The notes beneath the pieces are model-generated. The model saw only the letters and a list, made by a program, of their open reading frames with translations, ran no database searches and had not been told where the DNA came from. Shown piece by piece: positions 1 through 8,704 of a stretch of DNA of 64,000 nt. The stretch is from Roseovarius sp. SCSIO 43702. Lineage in GTDB: Bacteria; Pseudomonadota; Alphaproteobacteria; Rhodobacterales; Rhodobacteraceae. The DNA lies in contig NZ_CP080623.1 in the NCBI RefSeq assembly GCF_019599045.1, forward strand, positions 270,501 through 334,500. The letters are read 5' to 3'. Position 1 is the stretch's first letter, and the number at the start of each line of letters is the position of its first letter. Both the position numbers and the translations under genes were made by a program.

Positions 1-214
1 ATTCGCCGAGGGTGAAACCGTCGTGGTGCCCCGAAGCCGCGCCGAGATCGAGGAAGAGGCCGGTGTCGGCCTTGCCGAGGTGCCGCAGGGGACAACATTG
101 TCCGAAGTCGTCGCCGGGCTCAACGCGCTGGGCGTCTCGCCCCGTGACATGATCGACATCCTGAAGACCATCAAGGCCGCAGGCGCGCTGCACGCCGAGT
201 TCGTGGTGAGATAG
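1..214 (+). CDS. flgI: Flagellar P-ring protein FlgI, C-terminal fragment (5' end outside window)
   Basis: The reading frame is open from base 2 to the TAG at 212-214 and gives the last 70 residues. The tail, with the segment ALGVSPRDMIDILKTIKAAG near the end, matches the conserved C-terminus of FlgI. FlgI is the periplasmic protein that forms the P ring around the flagellar rod in the peptidoglycan layer. About 300 residues, including the signal peptide, lie upstream of the window. It runs rightward and converges on the leftward fliP. The family call is firm despite the truncation. Confidence 0.88.
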   Translation, partial: FAEGETVVVPRSRAEIEEEAGVGLAEVPQGTTLSEVVAGLNALGVSPRDMIDILKTIKAAGALHAEFVVR

Positions 215-511
215 GGCGGGCCGGTGCGGCCGATCGAAGCCGCACGCGGACTGATGAAGCCTGGGCCTGACCCGACGAAGGCGACGAACGCCGGTTCGTT
301 TCAGCTTGAGCGCAGCTCGCTCCTTGCCGGACATGCAAAGCGTGCACCTGAGCGGAAATCGAATCAGCGGGCTTCGGAATGGTCGAACTACGACAGCGAC
401 TGGCATCTACCTCGGCGCATGTATTCGGGACCTTCGGGTTTTCGATAGCGACCTGCCCTGTTCCGTTTGGCGGAGACACGCGCGCGCCCCACGCGGTCGG
501 ATGCCGGAAAT
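215..511. other. Convergent intergenic gap between flgI and fliP
   Basis: These 297 bases separate two converging flagellar genes. I see no credible coding sequence (short frames have no ribosome binding site or family resemblance), no strong terminator hairpin with a T-run, and no repeat. It appears to be plain spacer. Confidence 0.5.
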
Positions 512-1249
512 TCAGAAGTAGCTTCGCACGAGACTGTCGGCGATGAGCCGCCATCCATCCGCGATGACGAAGAATGCCAGCTTGAACGGAAGCGACACGA
601 TTGCCGGCGGCACCATCATCATGCCCATCGACATCAGGACGGCGGCCACCACCAGGTCGATGATCAGGAAGGGCAGAAAGACGAGAAAACCGATCTGGAA
701 CGCGCGCGAGATCTCGGAGAGCAGGAAGCTCGGGATCATGACTGACAAGGGTGCCTCGGCTCCGGGTTCGATCCCCTCGGTGTCCGGGCGGAGGGCGGCC
801 ATGGAGGAGAATGTCTCGGGGTCCATGCGCGCGGCCATGAACGTGCGGAAAGGCGCCATGGCACGGTCGAAAGCGACGTCGGGTGCGACGGCGTCGGACA
901 GAAGCGGCTCGATCCCGAGCGTCCAGGCCTCGCTGAAGACCGGTTCCATCACGAAATAGGTCAGGAAGAGCGCGAGGCTGACGATAAGCATGTTGGGCGG
1001 AGATTGCTGAAGCCCGATCCCCTGGCGGAGAATGGCGAGCACGGTGACCATGAAGGGGAAGCAGGTGATCATGATCGCAAGCCCGGGCGCCAGGCTGAGC
1101 ACGGTTATCAGCGCGATGAGTTGAATGGTTCGCACCGAGAGTGCCGCGTCCCCGCCCAACGAGACGGAGACCTCCTGTGCCATGCCGGGCGTGGCGACCC
1201 CGATCACGAGAACCGTCATGACCGGCAACCAGATGCGGGCAGAGGTCAT
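512..1249 (-). CDS. fliP: Flagellar type III export gate protein FliP
   Basis: The 245-residue product is a core membrane subunit of the flagellar export gate with FliQ and FliR. It opens with a cleavable signal-like segment ending near residue 25 (GVATPGMAQ). It then has the characteristic FliP membrane segments, including ITCFPFMVTVLAILRQ and the C-terminal LMSMGMMMVPPAIVSLPFKL. Length is normal for the family. The start ATG at 1247-1249 overlaps the end of fliN in an ATGA arrangement, so the fliF-fliH-fliN-fliP block is probably translationally coupled. The open frame continues upstream into fliN, but the family start and the overlap support this ATG. Confidence 0.95.
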   Translation of the reverse strand: MTSARIWLPVMTVLVIGVATPGMAQEVSVSLGGDAALSVRTIQLIALITVLSLAPGLAIMITCFPFMVTVLAILRQGIGLQQSPPNMLIVSLALFLTYFVMEPVFSEAWTLGIEPLLSDAVAPDVAFDRAMAPFRTFMAARMDPETFSSMAALRPDTEGIEPGAEAPLSVMIPSFLLSEISRAFQIGFLVFLPFLIIDLVVAAVLMSMGMMMVPPAIVSLPFKLAFFVIADGWRLIADSLVRSYF

Positions 1250-1548
1250 TCGAGGCTTTCCCGCAGGTTCGCAACCTCGGTCAGCCGGACGGAAAGCTGG
1301 CCCTTCCGATCCCCCTCGAGTTCTTCCAGCTCGCCGCGCGCGATGAGCCGATCGCCCACGTAGAGCTCGACCGGATCCTCGACCCGCTTGTCGAGCTGAA
1401 GAACGGCGTCCTTGCCCAGGGTCAGAAGCTCCCGGATCGAGGGCCGCGCCTTTCCGACCGAGATCGTGATCTCGATCGGCACGCCGGCGAAGGTGTTCGC
1501 AAGGTCCGGCGGGGACGTCTCGGCGGGATCGTTCGTGTTTTCCATCAT
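1246..1548 (-). CDS. fliN: Flagellar motor switch protein FliN
   Basis: The 100-residue protein consists almost entirely of the SpoA/FliN C-ring domain, with the conserved run from PIEITISVGKA through VELYVGDRLIARGELE. FliN forms the base of the cytoplasmic C ring, where it takes part in rotor switching and docks the export ATPase complex. It overlaps fliP downstream and the fliH-like gene upstream by four bases each. fliM and fliG, its usual partners, are not in the window. Confidence 0.92.
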   Translation of the reverse strand: MMENTNDPAETSPPDLANTFAGVPIEITISVGKARPSIRELLTLGKDAVLQLDKRVEDPVELYVGDRLIARGELEELEGDRKGQLSVRLTEVANLRESLE

Positions 1549-2144
1549 GCTGTTTCCTTCTGGTCCGGGCCTTGAACGGCGTCGAAAAATCCGTCCATCG
1601 CCGAGGCGATGTCCTCGAGCAGTCCGCCGATGTCGATTTCACGTTCCTTCCCGCCGAATCGCATCGAAACCTGGCCGGGCCCGAGCGTGGGTTCGGTCGA
1701 AAGCGTGACGGGCATGGCGGCGGGGTCGTCTAGCAATCCTTCGATCGCCGGGAGATCGTCGGGCGCCACGACGATTTCCACCTCCGCGCCGGCGCCATTG
1801 CGCAGCACCTCGTGCAGCTGCTCGGCGACGCGAGGGGCCAGCGTGCGGTGCGCCAACTCGGGAAGTATCTTGCCGACGATTTCGTCGAGGACGGGCCGGA
1901 TGTCCCGAAGCATTGCCTGCAGCGCCTCCTCGTAAGTGAAGGATAGCGCGGTCAGGTTCGATGCGAAGTCCGAGGAGATACGCCGCCTGTCATCATCCTG
2001 TGAGGTGATGGCATCGTCCCATCCTGCCTTGTAACCCGCTTCATAGGCAGCAAGGTGCATGTCTTCCAGGGAAGCGTTGTTCGCCCCTTGGGACCCGCCC
2101 GCGATGCCGGTTCCGAAATCTTCGAGAAGGTGAGCGATGCTCAT
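1545..2144 (-). CDS. fliH: FliH-like flagellar export regulator
   Basis: The 199-residue acidic, helical protein lies between fliF and fliN, the usual place for fliH. FliH binds and restrains the ATPase FliI and carries it to the C ring. The N-terminal part has the AAYEAGYKAGWDDA type of motif, glycines and alanines spaced in a helix, typical of the FliH/YscL family. The C-terminal half resembles the FliI-binding domain (VEIVVAPDDLPAIEGLL). Sequence conservation in this family is low, so the call rests on motif plus position. It overlaps both neighbours by four bases. Confidence 0.75.
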   Translation of the reverse strand: MSIAHLLEDFGTGIAGGSQGANNASLEDMHLAAYEAGYKAGWDDAITSQDDDRRRISSDFASNLTALSFTYEEALQAMLRDIRPVLDEIVGKILPELAHRTLAPRVAEQLHEVLRNGAGAEVEIVVAPDDLPAIEGLLDDPAAMPVTLSTEPTLGPGQVSMRFGGKEREIDIGGLLEDIASAMDGFFDAVQGPDQKETA

Positions 2145-3796
2145 GTGGCCTTCTCCTCGTCACCCTCGAGCCATGTGCGGAGTATCTCGACCGTCTCATC
2201 CTGCCGCTCGCCGATCATCGCGCGCAGCCGTTCCACCGGATCGGGCGTCGCCTCGGCACCCCGCGCCGGAAGAGAAGAAAGGCCGGGCGACCGTTCCCCC
2301 GATCCGCTCGGGACGAGCGCGAGCGCCGAGGTGTCGATATCGCTGTCGTCTATTTCGCCCGTGAGAGATGACCCGGCCCGATCGTCCCCGTCGCGAAGCG
2401 CCGGCTCTCCCGAACCGCTAGGGCCCGCGGGGGAAGGGAGGCGCGCGGCGGCTTCGTTTCTGGCCCCGCTCATGAGTGGTCGCACCACGAAGAGACCCAG
2501 CGCAAGCGCCACGACCGCCAGTATCGCGGCCTGCAGGATCGACATCAGGTCCAATCCGAGCGTGGTCATCCATGACGGTGCCGCGGCGGTGCCCGCCACG
2601 GGGATGGGCGTGAATTCCATCGTCTTGATCGTGATGACATCGCCCCTGGCCTCATCGAAGCCGACCGCCGAGGCGACCAGTTCGCGCAACGCGGCAAGCT
2701 CCTCCTCGGGGCGGGGCTCGAAGACGACAGCGCCCGTTGCGTCCGTGGTCTCGGTGCCGTTGACGAGCGCCGCGACGGTCAGCCGCTTGATGGCGCCGGG
2801 CGCGAGGGTCAGCTGCCTTTCGGTCTGCGACACCTCGTAGTTCACCCGCTCGCGCGTCTCGGTCATCTGGCTGCTGGAGCTTTGCTCGCCCGCGCCATCC
2901 CCCTGCGGCAGGTTGGAGGCGATGGTTACATCGCCGCCACCCGCGTCGGAAGATGCGTTCGAGCGCTCCTCGGTATCGGTCGAGATGGCAACCCGGCTTT
3001 CCGGATCGACACGCATTTCGCGAATGAGTTCGGTGGTTTTCACCGTCTCGACACTGATTTCGACGACTGCGTTCCCCGGGCCGACCCGCGCTTCGAGAAG
3101 ACGGCCTACCCGCTGGCGCAGGTTGTCGGTGAGGTCGTCGCCCGAATCCGCATGCGTGTCATCCGGGCCGCCGATCAGGCCCCCGGCACTGTCGATGACG
3201 GAGACGTCCTCGGGTGTCATGCCCGGAATCGCGGACGCCACCAGGAACCGCACGGCCTCGGCCTGACGCGGTGGGAGGCCACCGCCGGGGGACGTCACCA
3301 TCACGGATGCCGACGGCGACACGTCACGCTGAAACGGGTTGGAGCCGGTATTGGCCAGATGCACCCGCGCCGTCGCGATGTCGGGGCTGGAAACGAGCGT
3401 GCGCGCCAGTTCCCCCTCCTTCGCGCGCCAGTAGGCCGCGTCGAACATCTGCGACGTCGTGCCGAAACCGTTGAGCCCGTCGAGTATCTCGTAGCCTTTG
3501 CTGGTGTTGGCGGGCAGACCTTCGGCCGCGAGGGTCAAGCGCAGCGTGTCCCGCTGTGCCGCGTCAACGAAGATCGTGCCGCCCCTGACATCATAGGCCA
3601 CGCCGCGCTGCTCGAGCGCCTGGACCACCTCGCCCGCGGCGCCGCTTTCGAGGCCCGAGTAGAGCAGGGCGAGCGACGGCCGTGACGCTGCCCGTCCCAA
3701 CCCGAGCACCGCCCCGAAGATCAGAAGCGTCGAGATGATCACGATCGCGCGCTTCCTGAAATCCAGGCCGGACCAGACATTCATCATCTGCTGCAA
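2141..3796 (-). CDS. fliF: Flagellar MS-ring protein FliF
   Basis: The 551-residue protein builds the MS ring in the inner membrane. An N-terminal membrane helix (about residues 17-35) is followed by the ring-building domains, seen as LALLYSGLESGAAGEVVQAL and, further on, PSASVMVTSPGGGLPP. A second membrane helix lies near residues 418-440. The C-terminal tail DPVERLRAMIGERQDETVEI resembles the FliG-binding end of FliF. The longest frame begins with TTG at 3796, eight bases after a GGAGG; an ATG three codons later is an alternative. It is the first gene of the leftward block and diverges from fliL across a 123-bp gap holding a CtrA-like box. Confidence 0.95.
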   Translation of the reverse strand: MQQMMNVWSGLDFRKRAIVIISTLLIFGAVLGLGRAASRPSLALLYSGLESGAAGEVVQALEQRGVAYDVRGGTIFVDAAQRDTLRLTLAAEGLPANTSKGYEILDGLNGFGTTSQMFDAAYWRAKEGELARTLVSSPDIATARVHLANTGSNPFQRDVSPSASVMVTSPGGGLPPRQAEAVRFLVASAIPGMTPEDVSVIDSAGGLIGGPDDTHADSGDDLTDNLRQRVGRLLEARVGPGNAVVEISVETVKTTELIREMRVDPESRVAISTDTEERSNASSDAGGGDVTIASNLPQGDGAGEQSSSSQMTETRERVNYEVSQTERQLTLAPGAIKRLTVAALVNGTETTDATGAVVFEPRPEEELAALRELVASAVGFDEARGDVITIKTMEFTPIPVAGTAAAPSWMTTLGLDLMSILQAAILAVVALALGLFVVRPLMSGARNEAAARLPSPAGPSGSGEPALRDGDDRAGSSLTGEIDDSDIDTSALALVPSGSGERSPGLSSLPARGAEATPDPVERLRAMIGERQDETVEILRTWLEGDEEKAT

Positions 3797-3859
3797 GTTC
3801 TTCGCCTCCGCGTCACGGGCTTCTGCCCTGGGGTCGAATCCGGTTTTCGCCGATCGGGC

Positions 3860-3874
3860 TTAACAATCGGTTAG
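3860..3874. promoter_or_regulatory. CtrA-type box between fliF and fliL
   Basis: TTAA-N7-TTAG lies between the divergent starts of fliF (3796) and fliL (3920). It matches the CtrA consensus TTAA-N7-TTAA at seven of eight fixed positions. CtrA is known to control flagellar genes in alphaproteobacteria, so the site fits its context, but binding is inferred from sequence only. Confidence 0.55.
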
Positions 3875-3919
3875 TGCCTGCCGGTTAAGTTGACGGTGAC
3901 GACAAGAACGGATGCACGG

Positions 3920-4426
3920 ATGAGTGAAGACACCGAAACCGGAGAGAGCACCCCGAAGAAATCCGGGAAACGCACGCTGTTGCTGGGCTTGTTGCTTGGC
4001 CTGCTGGGCGCCGGCGGCGGTTTCTACGCCGTTCATGCCGGATTGCTGCCGGGCGCCGAATCATCATCGACCGCGAAAGAGGAGGCGGCACATCACGAGG
4101 AGGAAACAGTCCTCGGTGACCTGCCCGACGTGGCTTATGTGCCGCTTGCCCCGCTTGTCGTTTCACTGGGCGATGGCGCGACCGGAAAACACTTGCGGTT
4201 CAACGCGCAGCTCGAGGTGTCTCCGCCCCATCGCGAGGAGGTCGAGAAGCTGATGCCGAGGGTGATGGATGTCCTCAATGGCTACCTGCGCGCGCTCGAG
4301 ACGAGCGATCTCACCGACCGGTCCGCCTTGATGAAACTGCGGGCGCAGATGCTGCGCCGTATCCAGGTGGTTGCCGGGGGGGAGCGGGTCCGGGACCTTC
4401 TGATCATGGAATTCGTGTTGAACTGA
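3920..4426 (+). CDS. fliL: Flagellar basal body-associated protein FliL
   Basis: The 168-residue protein is a single-pass inner-membrane protein. It has a short charged cytoplasmic N-terminus, one hydrophobic helix around residues 18-40 (LLLGLLLGLLGAGGGFYAV), and a periplasmic FliL domain ending in the typical LLIMEFVLN. FliL sits around the stator and modulates torque. I chose the ATG at 3920; a TTG ten codons upstream is also in frame but lies closer to the putative CtrA box. It starts the rightward run toward motA. A second FliL-like gene is at 15629-16135. Confidence 0.9.
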   Translation: MSEDTETGESTPKKSGKRTLLLGLLLGLLGAGGGFYAVHAGLLPGAESSSTAKEEAAHHEEETVLGDLPDVAYVPLAPLVVSLGDGATGKHLRFNAQLEVSPPHREEVEKLMPRVMDVLNGYLRALETSDLTDRSALMKLRAQMLRRIQVVAGGERVRDLLIMEFVLN

Positions 4427-4434
4427 GGACAAAT

Positions 4435-4797
4435 ATGGAAACGATCGCCGACATTCTTCTGGTTGCCGGGGCGCTTGGCGCCGGATTCTACTGTTTCATA
4501 CTCGCCAGACGGCTCAGCCGGTTCAACGATCTCGAATCAGGGATGGGTGGCGCCGTCGCGGTCCTCTCCGCCCAGGTCGACGATCTGACGAGAACGTTGC
4601 AGGCGGCGCAGGGAACGGCGTCCGCCTCGACCGAATCGCTCGAGGCCCTGACGGATCGTGCCGAAGGCGTGGCAAAGCGGCTCGAGCTGATGGTCGCGTC
4701 GATGCACGACCTTCAGGAGGAAACGCCCCCGTCGCCGCCGGAGACGTCACCGGTGGGGCCGATCTTCCGGCGTCGCGACGAAAGGGGCGCGGCATGA
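4435..4797 (+). CDS. Uncharacterised single-pass membrane protein of the flagellar locus
   Basis: The 120-residue protein has a membrane helix near residues 5-25 and a predicted helical, coiled-coil-like stretch at about 40-90 (heptad-like runs of L, V and A around VDDLTRTLQAAQ). A charged, proline-containing tail follows. It lies between fliL and motE; the stop overlaps the motE start (ATGA). Small proteins of this layout occur next to fliL in other alphaproteobacterial flagellar loci and may belong to the DUF6468 group, which I cannot confirm here. A role at the stator or basal body is inferred from position only. Confidence 0.7.
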   Translation: METIADILLVAGALGAGFYCFILARRLSRFNDLESGMGGAVAVLSAQVDDLTRTLQAAQGTASASTESLEALTDRAEGVAKRLELMVASMHDLQEETPPSPPETSPVGPIFRRRDERGAA

Positions 4798-5399
4798 AAG
4801 GCCGGCGCACGAAACGCCGCGCGCCCCGCCGAAACATGCGGGGGTCGCTGCTGATCGTGGCGAGCCTGCTTCTCGGGTCGGCCTTCCTGCGGATCGGCGA
4901 CGATGCCGGCCGCGCCTTCGCAAGAGGGCAGGAGGCGATCACGCAATCCGCATTCCCTCCGGCAGATCAGCCTCTGGCCTGTGAGACGACACCCGATTTT
5001 CAGGCCATGCTGACCGCGTTCGAGGCGCGCGAGGCCCGGCTCGAGGCGCGCGAAGCGGCCATGTCCGAACGCATGCAGGCGCTCCGCCTCGCGGACGAGG
5101 AGATCGAGCGCAAGCTGGCGCGGCTTGTCGCGGCAGAAGAGCAACTGGCCGAGACCCTCTCGATCGCGGACACGGCGGCCGAGGACGATATCGACCGGCT
5201 CACGCGGGTCTACGAGAGCATGAAGCCGAAGCAGGCGGCGGCTCTCTTCGAGGAAATGAACCCCGAGTTCGCCGCCGGATTCCTCGCGCGTATGCGTCCC
5301 GAGGCCGCCGCGGGCATCATGGCCGGGCTTAGCCCGGGCGCTGCCCACGGTCTGAGCGTTGTCCTCGCGGGGCGCAACGCGAACGCGCCGAAGGACTGA
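4794..5399 (+). CDS. motE: MotE-like flagellar motility chaperone (MgtE N-domain type)
   Basis: The 201-residue protein has an N-terminal membrane or signal helix (about 16-32), a long charged coiled coil rich in EAREARLEAREAAM-type repeats (about 75-125), and a C-terminal helical domain. The last contains YESMKPKQAAALFEEMNPEF and LARMRPEAAAGIMAGL, typical of the MgtE intracellular N domain found in MotE. In rhizobia MotE is a periplasmic chaperone for MotC and flagellar rotation. It lies directly upstream of motA and overlaps the preceding gene by four bases. Confidence 0.8.
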   Translation: MKGRRTKRRAPRRNMRGSLLIVASLLLGSAFLRIGDDAGRAFARGQEAITQSAFPPADQPLACETTPDFQAMLTAFEAREARLEAREAAMSERMQALRLADEEIERKLARLVAAEEQLAETLSIADTAAEDDIDRLTRVYESMKPKQAAALFEEMNPEFAAGFLARMRPEAAAGIMAGLSPGAAHGLSVVLAGRNANAPKD

Positions 5400-5471
5400 C
5401 AGGCGCGGAGTCACGGGATCTTAACCCGCCTGTGAGAGCTTTCGACACCCGCGTAATCCCTGGAGAATGCA

Positions 5472-6341
5472 ATGATCGGTATCGTCGGTATTCTGGTGAT
5501 CTTCGTGATGGTCTTCGGCGGCTACCTCGCGGCGGGTGGCAAGCTCGGGATCATCATGAAGGCCCTGCCGTTCGAGTTGATGATGATCGGCGGCGCGGCC
5601 ACGGGGGCCTTCCTGCTTGGCAACGACATGTCGACCGTGAAGCAGACAGCGCGTGATATCGGGAAGGTCTTCAAGGGTCCGAAATGGAAGCACGACGATT
5701 ACCGCGATCTGCTGTGCCTGCTGTTCGAGCTGATTCACCTCGCCCGTCAGAACCCCGTCGCCATCGAGGAGCATATCGAGGCTCCCGACGAGTCAGCGAT
5801 CTTCGGAAGGTATCCGCGGATCCTGCAGGATCGTGAGGCCGTCGCCCTGATCAGCGACACGCTGAGATCGGCGTCGATGAACTACGACGATCCGCACCAG
5901 GTGGAGGAGGTTCTGGAAAAACGGATGGAAGCCAATCTCCACCACGCGCTTCACTCCAGCCATGCGTTGCAGACGGTGGCGGATGCTCTTCCCGCGCTCG
6001 GCATCGTCGCCGCCGTCCTGGGCGTCATCAAGACGATGGCGTCCATCGACCAGCCGCCGGAGATCCTCGGCAAGATGATCGGCGGCGCGCTTGTCGGCAC
6101 TTTCCTCGGGGTGTTCCTGGCCTATGGTCTGGTCGGGCCGTTCGCCGCCAAGGTCAGGGCGGTGGTCGAGGAGGACGCGCATTTCTACCAGTTGATCCGC
6201 GAGGTCCTGGTGGCGAACCTGCACAATCACGGAACGAACATCTGTATCGAGGTCGGGCGACAGAACACGCCCTCACACGCGCGGCCGGATTTCAACGACC
6301 TCGAGGAGCGGCTGAAGTCCCTCCGGCAGGACGCGGCATGA
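5472..6341 (+). CDS. motA: Flagellar stator protein MotA
   Basis: The 289-residue protein is the proton-channel stator subunit that presses on the rotor. Four membrane segments are visible, the first at residues 2-22 and the last pair near 165-220 (ALGIVAAVLGVIKTM and MIGGALVGTFLGVFLAYGL). The cytoplasmic loop between segments two and three carries the charged residues that contact FliG. A GGAG precedes the ATG. The stop overlaps the next gene (ATGA). The partner motB is not adjacent and must lie outside the window. Confidence 0.95.
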   Translation: MIGIVGILVIFVMVFGGYLAAGGKLGIIMKALPFELMMIGGAATGAFLLGNDMSTVKQTARDIGKVFKGPKWKHDDYRDLLCLLFELIHLARQNPVAIEEHIEAPDESAIFGRYPRILQDREAVALISDTLRSASMNYDDPHQVEEVLEKRMEANLHHALHSSHALQTVADALPALGIVAAVLGVIKTMASIDQPPEILGKMIGGALVGTFLGVFLAYGLVGPFAAKVRAVVEEDAHFYQLIREVLVANLHNHGTNICIEVGRQNTPSHARPDFNDLEERLKSLRQDAA

Positions 6342-8581
6342 TGAGGTGGCTTCTCGCGTTTCTGCTGATCGCGACGGGAGGGATGGCGACATCTCAGACC
6401 GTGGAGGTGCGCTCGGGCGCGCATCGGGATTTCACGCGGCTCGTCTTGCACCTGCCGAGACGTGTCTCCTTCACGCTTGCACGCGTGCAAGATCATCATC
6501 GGTTGGAGTTTGACGGGACCACCTTCGATTTCAACACGGCGAACGTGTTCGACAGGATCGACCGAAGCCGGATCTCCTCGGTGATGGCGTTGGACGACTC
6601 CCGCGGCCTTGCACTCCGGCTCTCATGTGACTGCGTGCTTGAAACGGCCTGGGTCGGGCAGGCGATGCTGGCCTTGGACATCCGCGATACGGCCGGAGGA
6701 ACACCGCGTCCCAGCGATCCGGGGTCGGACGATCCGGCCCGCTTTTCGACACCGCTCCCGGCGATCGTGCCTGACCTGCCGGCCAACGCGTCCTCGCTTG
6801 TCGTGCGGGGCCTCGAGCCGGCCCTCGAGGCGATGTCTCCCGCGCCCGCGTCGCTTGGGTCGCCACAGCCAGCACAGCCCGATCTCTTGGGGATCGAGGG
6901 TGCGCTTGTCCGGGAGATCGCCCGCGCGTCGGGACAGGGGTTGTTGACCATCGCTTCCGACAAGGGCGCAATCGAGACGCCGACCGGGCGCGAGGTTCCC
7001 GGTGCAGCTGTCTCAGCTACCCCTCCCGGGACTGATGCTGGCGCGGATTCCGCGCCAGGCCACGTCAGGATGTCGGTCGCCGTCGACGACGACCCCGACG
7101 ATCGGCCGCAGCCCGGAGATGGCGTCGCGACCGGAGAAGAGTGCCCCGACGCGACGCTGGTTGACCTTCCGGGCTGGGGCGGGTCGGGCGCATTTTCCGA
7201 GCAGATTGCCGCGCAGCGGGCCTTGATCACGGCAGAGTTCGACCGCGTGGACGAAGAAGAAGCCTTGGCACTGGCACGGCTCTACCTTCATTTCGGGTTC
7301 GGCGTCGAGGCGCGGCACGTGCTGCGCTATGCCGAGGCAACCGGCCCCCAAGCGCGAATCCTGGCGGATATGGGGGAAATCCTCGAGTCCGGGCATGTGG
7401 TAGGTCCCTCGCCGCTGAAGGCACGGTCGGATTGCGGCTCGGATGTGGCTTTCTGGTCGGTTCTGGCCGACGACCCTTTCCCGCGGGAGGCACCCATCAA
7501 CGAGGCGGCGGTGTTGCAGACGTTCCACGCCCTGCCGCCGCAGCTCATGGATTATCTGGGCCCCATCCTCGCCCAACGGCTTTCGGCCGCCGGTCGTGAT
7601 GATCTTGCGCGCAGGCTGCTGCGCCGGCTCGATCACACGCCCGCATTGCCGACGGGGCACGAATCGCTTCTTCGCGCGGACCTTGAATCAGATCCCGAGG
7701 CGACCGATACCCGGCTTGCCGAGATCGCGACCGATAGAACCGACGCCGCGCCTCTCGCGCTTCTGAGACGTTTCGAAGGACGGATTTCGACCGGCCGCGG
7801 AATATCCGAAGAGATGACCGACCTCTTGGCATCCTACGCGGTCGAATTCCGTGATCACGCTATTGGCCCCGAACTTGCCCGCGCCCATGTGGAGGCGCTT
7901 GCCGCGATGGGTGATTTCGATGGAGCCTTTGCGCAACTGGCGGCGGAGCCGTCATACGACGTAATGGACGAGACGGGTTCGCATCAACGTGTACTGGAGC
8001 TTCTGACCCTGAACGCCGAGGATGTCGAGTTCATCGCGAAATCCACGCGATTCCCGCCCGAGCGGATATCCGAACTCGATGGGGAGGTGGCGAACGCCGC
8101 GGCCGAGAGGCATCTGGCCCTCGGGTTTCCCGAACTCGCTGCACGTTTCGTTTCGTCACCCGACGATGGCCCCGGCGCAAAGCGGCGAAAGCTGATCCGC
8201 GCGCGGGTGGCCCTGGCCATGGATCGCCCGCGCAATGCCGAAGTGGAGCTTCTCGGCCTCGAAGGTGACGAGGTCAACGTGCTGAGAGCGCAGGCGCGAG
8301 AGATGGCGGGAGAACCGGGGGCCGCGCTGGACCTTTACGCCTCGGGCGGCCGGACCGACGATGCGCGCCGCTTGGCCGTCGAAACCGGCTCGTGGTCGGA
8401 TGTGGCCCGGCACGGGGAGCGGGATATCGCGGACCTCGCCACCGCGATCGGCACCGATGCGCCACCCGTCGATCCCGAGAAACCGCTCACTTCGGGGCGC
8501 GCCCTTCTTGAGGAAAGCAGCCGATCGCGGCAGCGCATCGGCGCGCTACTGGAGGCGCGGACGGTCTCGGAGGAGATGTGA
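6338..8581 (+). CDS. Large secreted protein with AMIN-like N-terminus and helical repeats, coupled to motA
   Basis: The 747-residue product begins with a signal peptide (MMRWLLAFLLIATGGMATSQ). Residues about 22-115 resemble an AMIN domain (pattern FTRLVLHLP, HHRLEFDG, ending ALDIRD), a fold that binds peptidoglycan or envelope partners. A low-complexity, proline-rich linker follows. From about residue 290 to the end there are degenerate alpha-helical, TPR-like repeats (for example ALARLYLHFGFGVEARHVL). It overlaps motA by four bases, so it is probably co-made with the stator. A structural or stator-anchoring role analogous to rhizobial MotC is possible but only inferred; I do not recognise a named family. 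Confidence 0.75.
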   Translation: MMRWLLAFLLIATGGMATSQTVEVRSGAHRDFTRLVLHLPRRVSFTLARVQDHHRLEFDGTTFDFNTANVFDRIDRSRISSVMALDDSRGLALRLSCDCVLETAWVGQAMLALDIRDTAGGTPRPSDPGSDDPARFSTPLPAIVPDLPANASSLVVRGLEPALEAMSPAPASLGSPQPAQPDLLGIEGALVREIARASGQGLLTIASDKGAIETPTGREVPGAAVSATPPGTDAGADSAPGHVRMSVAVDDDPDDRPQPGDGVATGEECPDATLVDLPGWGGSGAFSEQIAAQRALITAEFDRVDEEEALALARLYLHFGFGVEARHVLRYAEATGPQARILADMGEILESGHVVGPSPLKARSDCGSDVAFWSVLADDPFPREAPINEAAVLQTFHALPPQLMDYLGPILAQRLSAAGRDDLARRLLRRLDHTPALPTGHESLLRADLESDPEATDTRLAEIATDRTDAAPLALLRRFEGRISTGRGISEEMTDLLASYAVEFRDHAIGPELARAHVEALAAMGDFDGAFAQLAAEPSYDVMDETGSHQRVLELLTLNAEDVEFIAKSTRFPPERISELDGEVANAAAERHLALGFPELAARFVSSPDDGPGAKRRKLIRARVALAMDRPRNAEVELLGLEGDEVNVLRAQAREMAGEPGAALDLYASGGRTDDARRLAVETGSWSDVARHGERDIADLATAIGTDAPPVDPEKPLTSGRALLEESSRSRQRIGALLEARTVSEEM

Positions 8582-8704
8582 AACCTTCCGGGCGACCAAG
8601 TCCACGGACATGCGCCTCGCCGGGTCCGTGGTTACCGAATCTCAAGACCTTCCCCCTAGACAGGGCAGCAAGCGGCAGAAGGTCGCTCGGAGGACGAGAT
8701 CAGA

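Noticed and set aside
171..1274. Long open frame on the minus strand over fliP
   Set aside because: It overlaps fliP in another phase, is rich in arginine, histidine and proline, and resembles no family; an artefact of high GC content.
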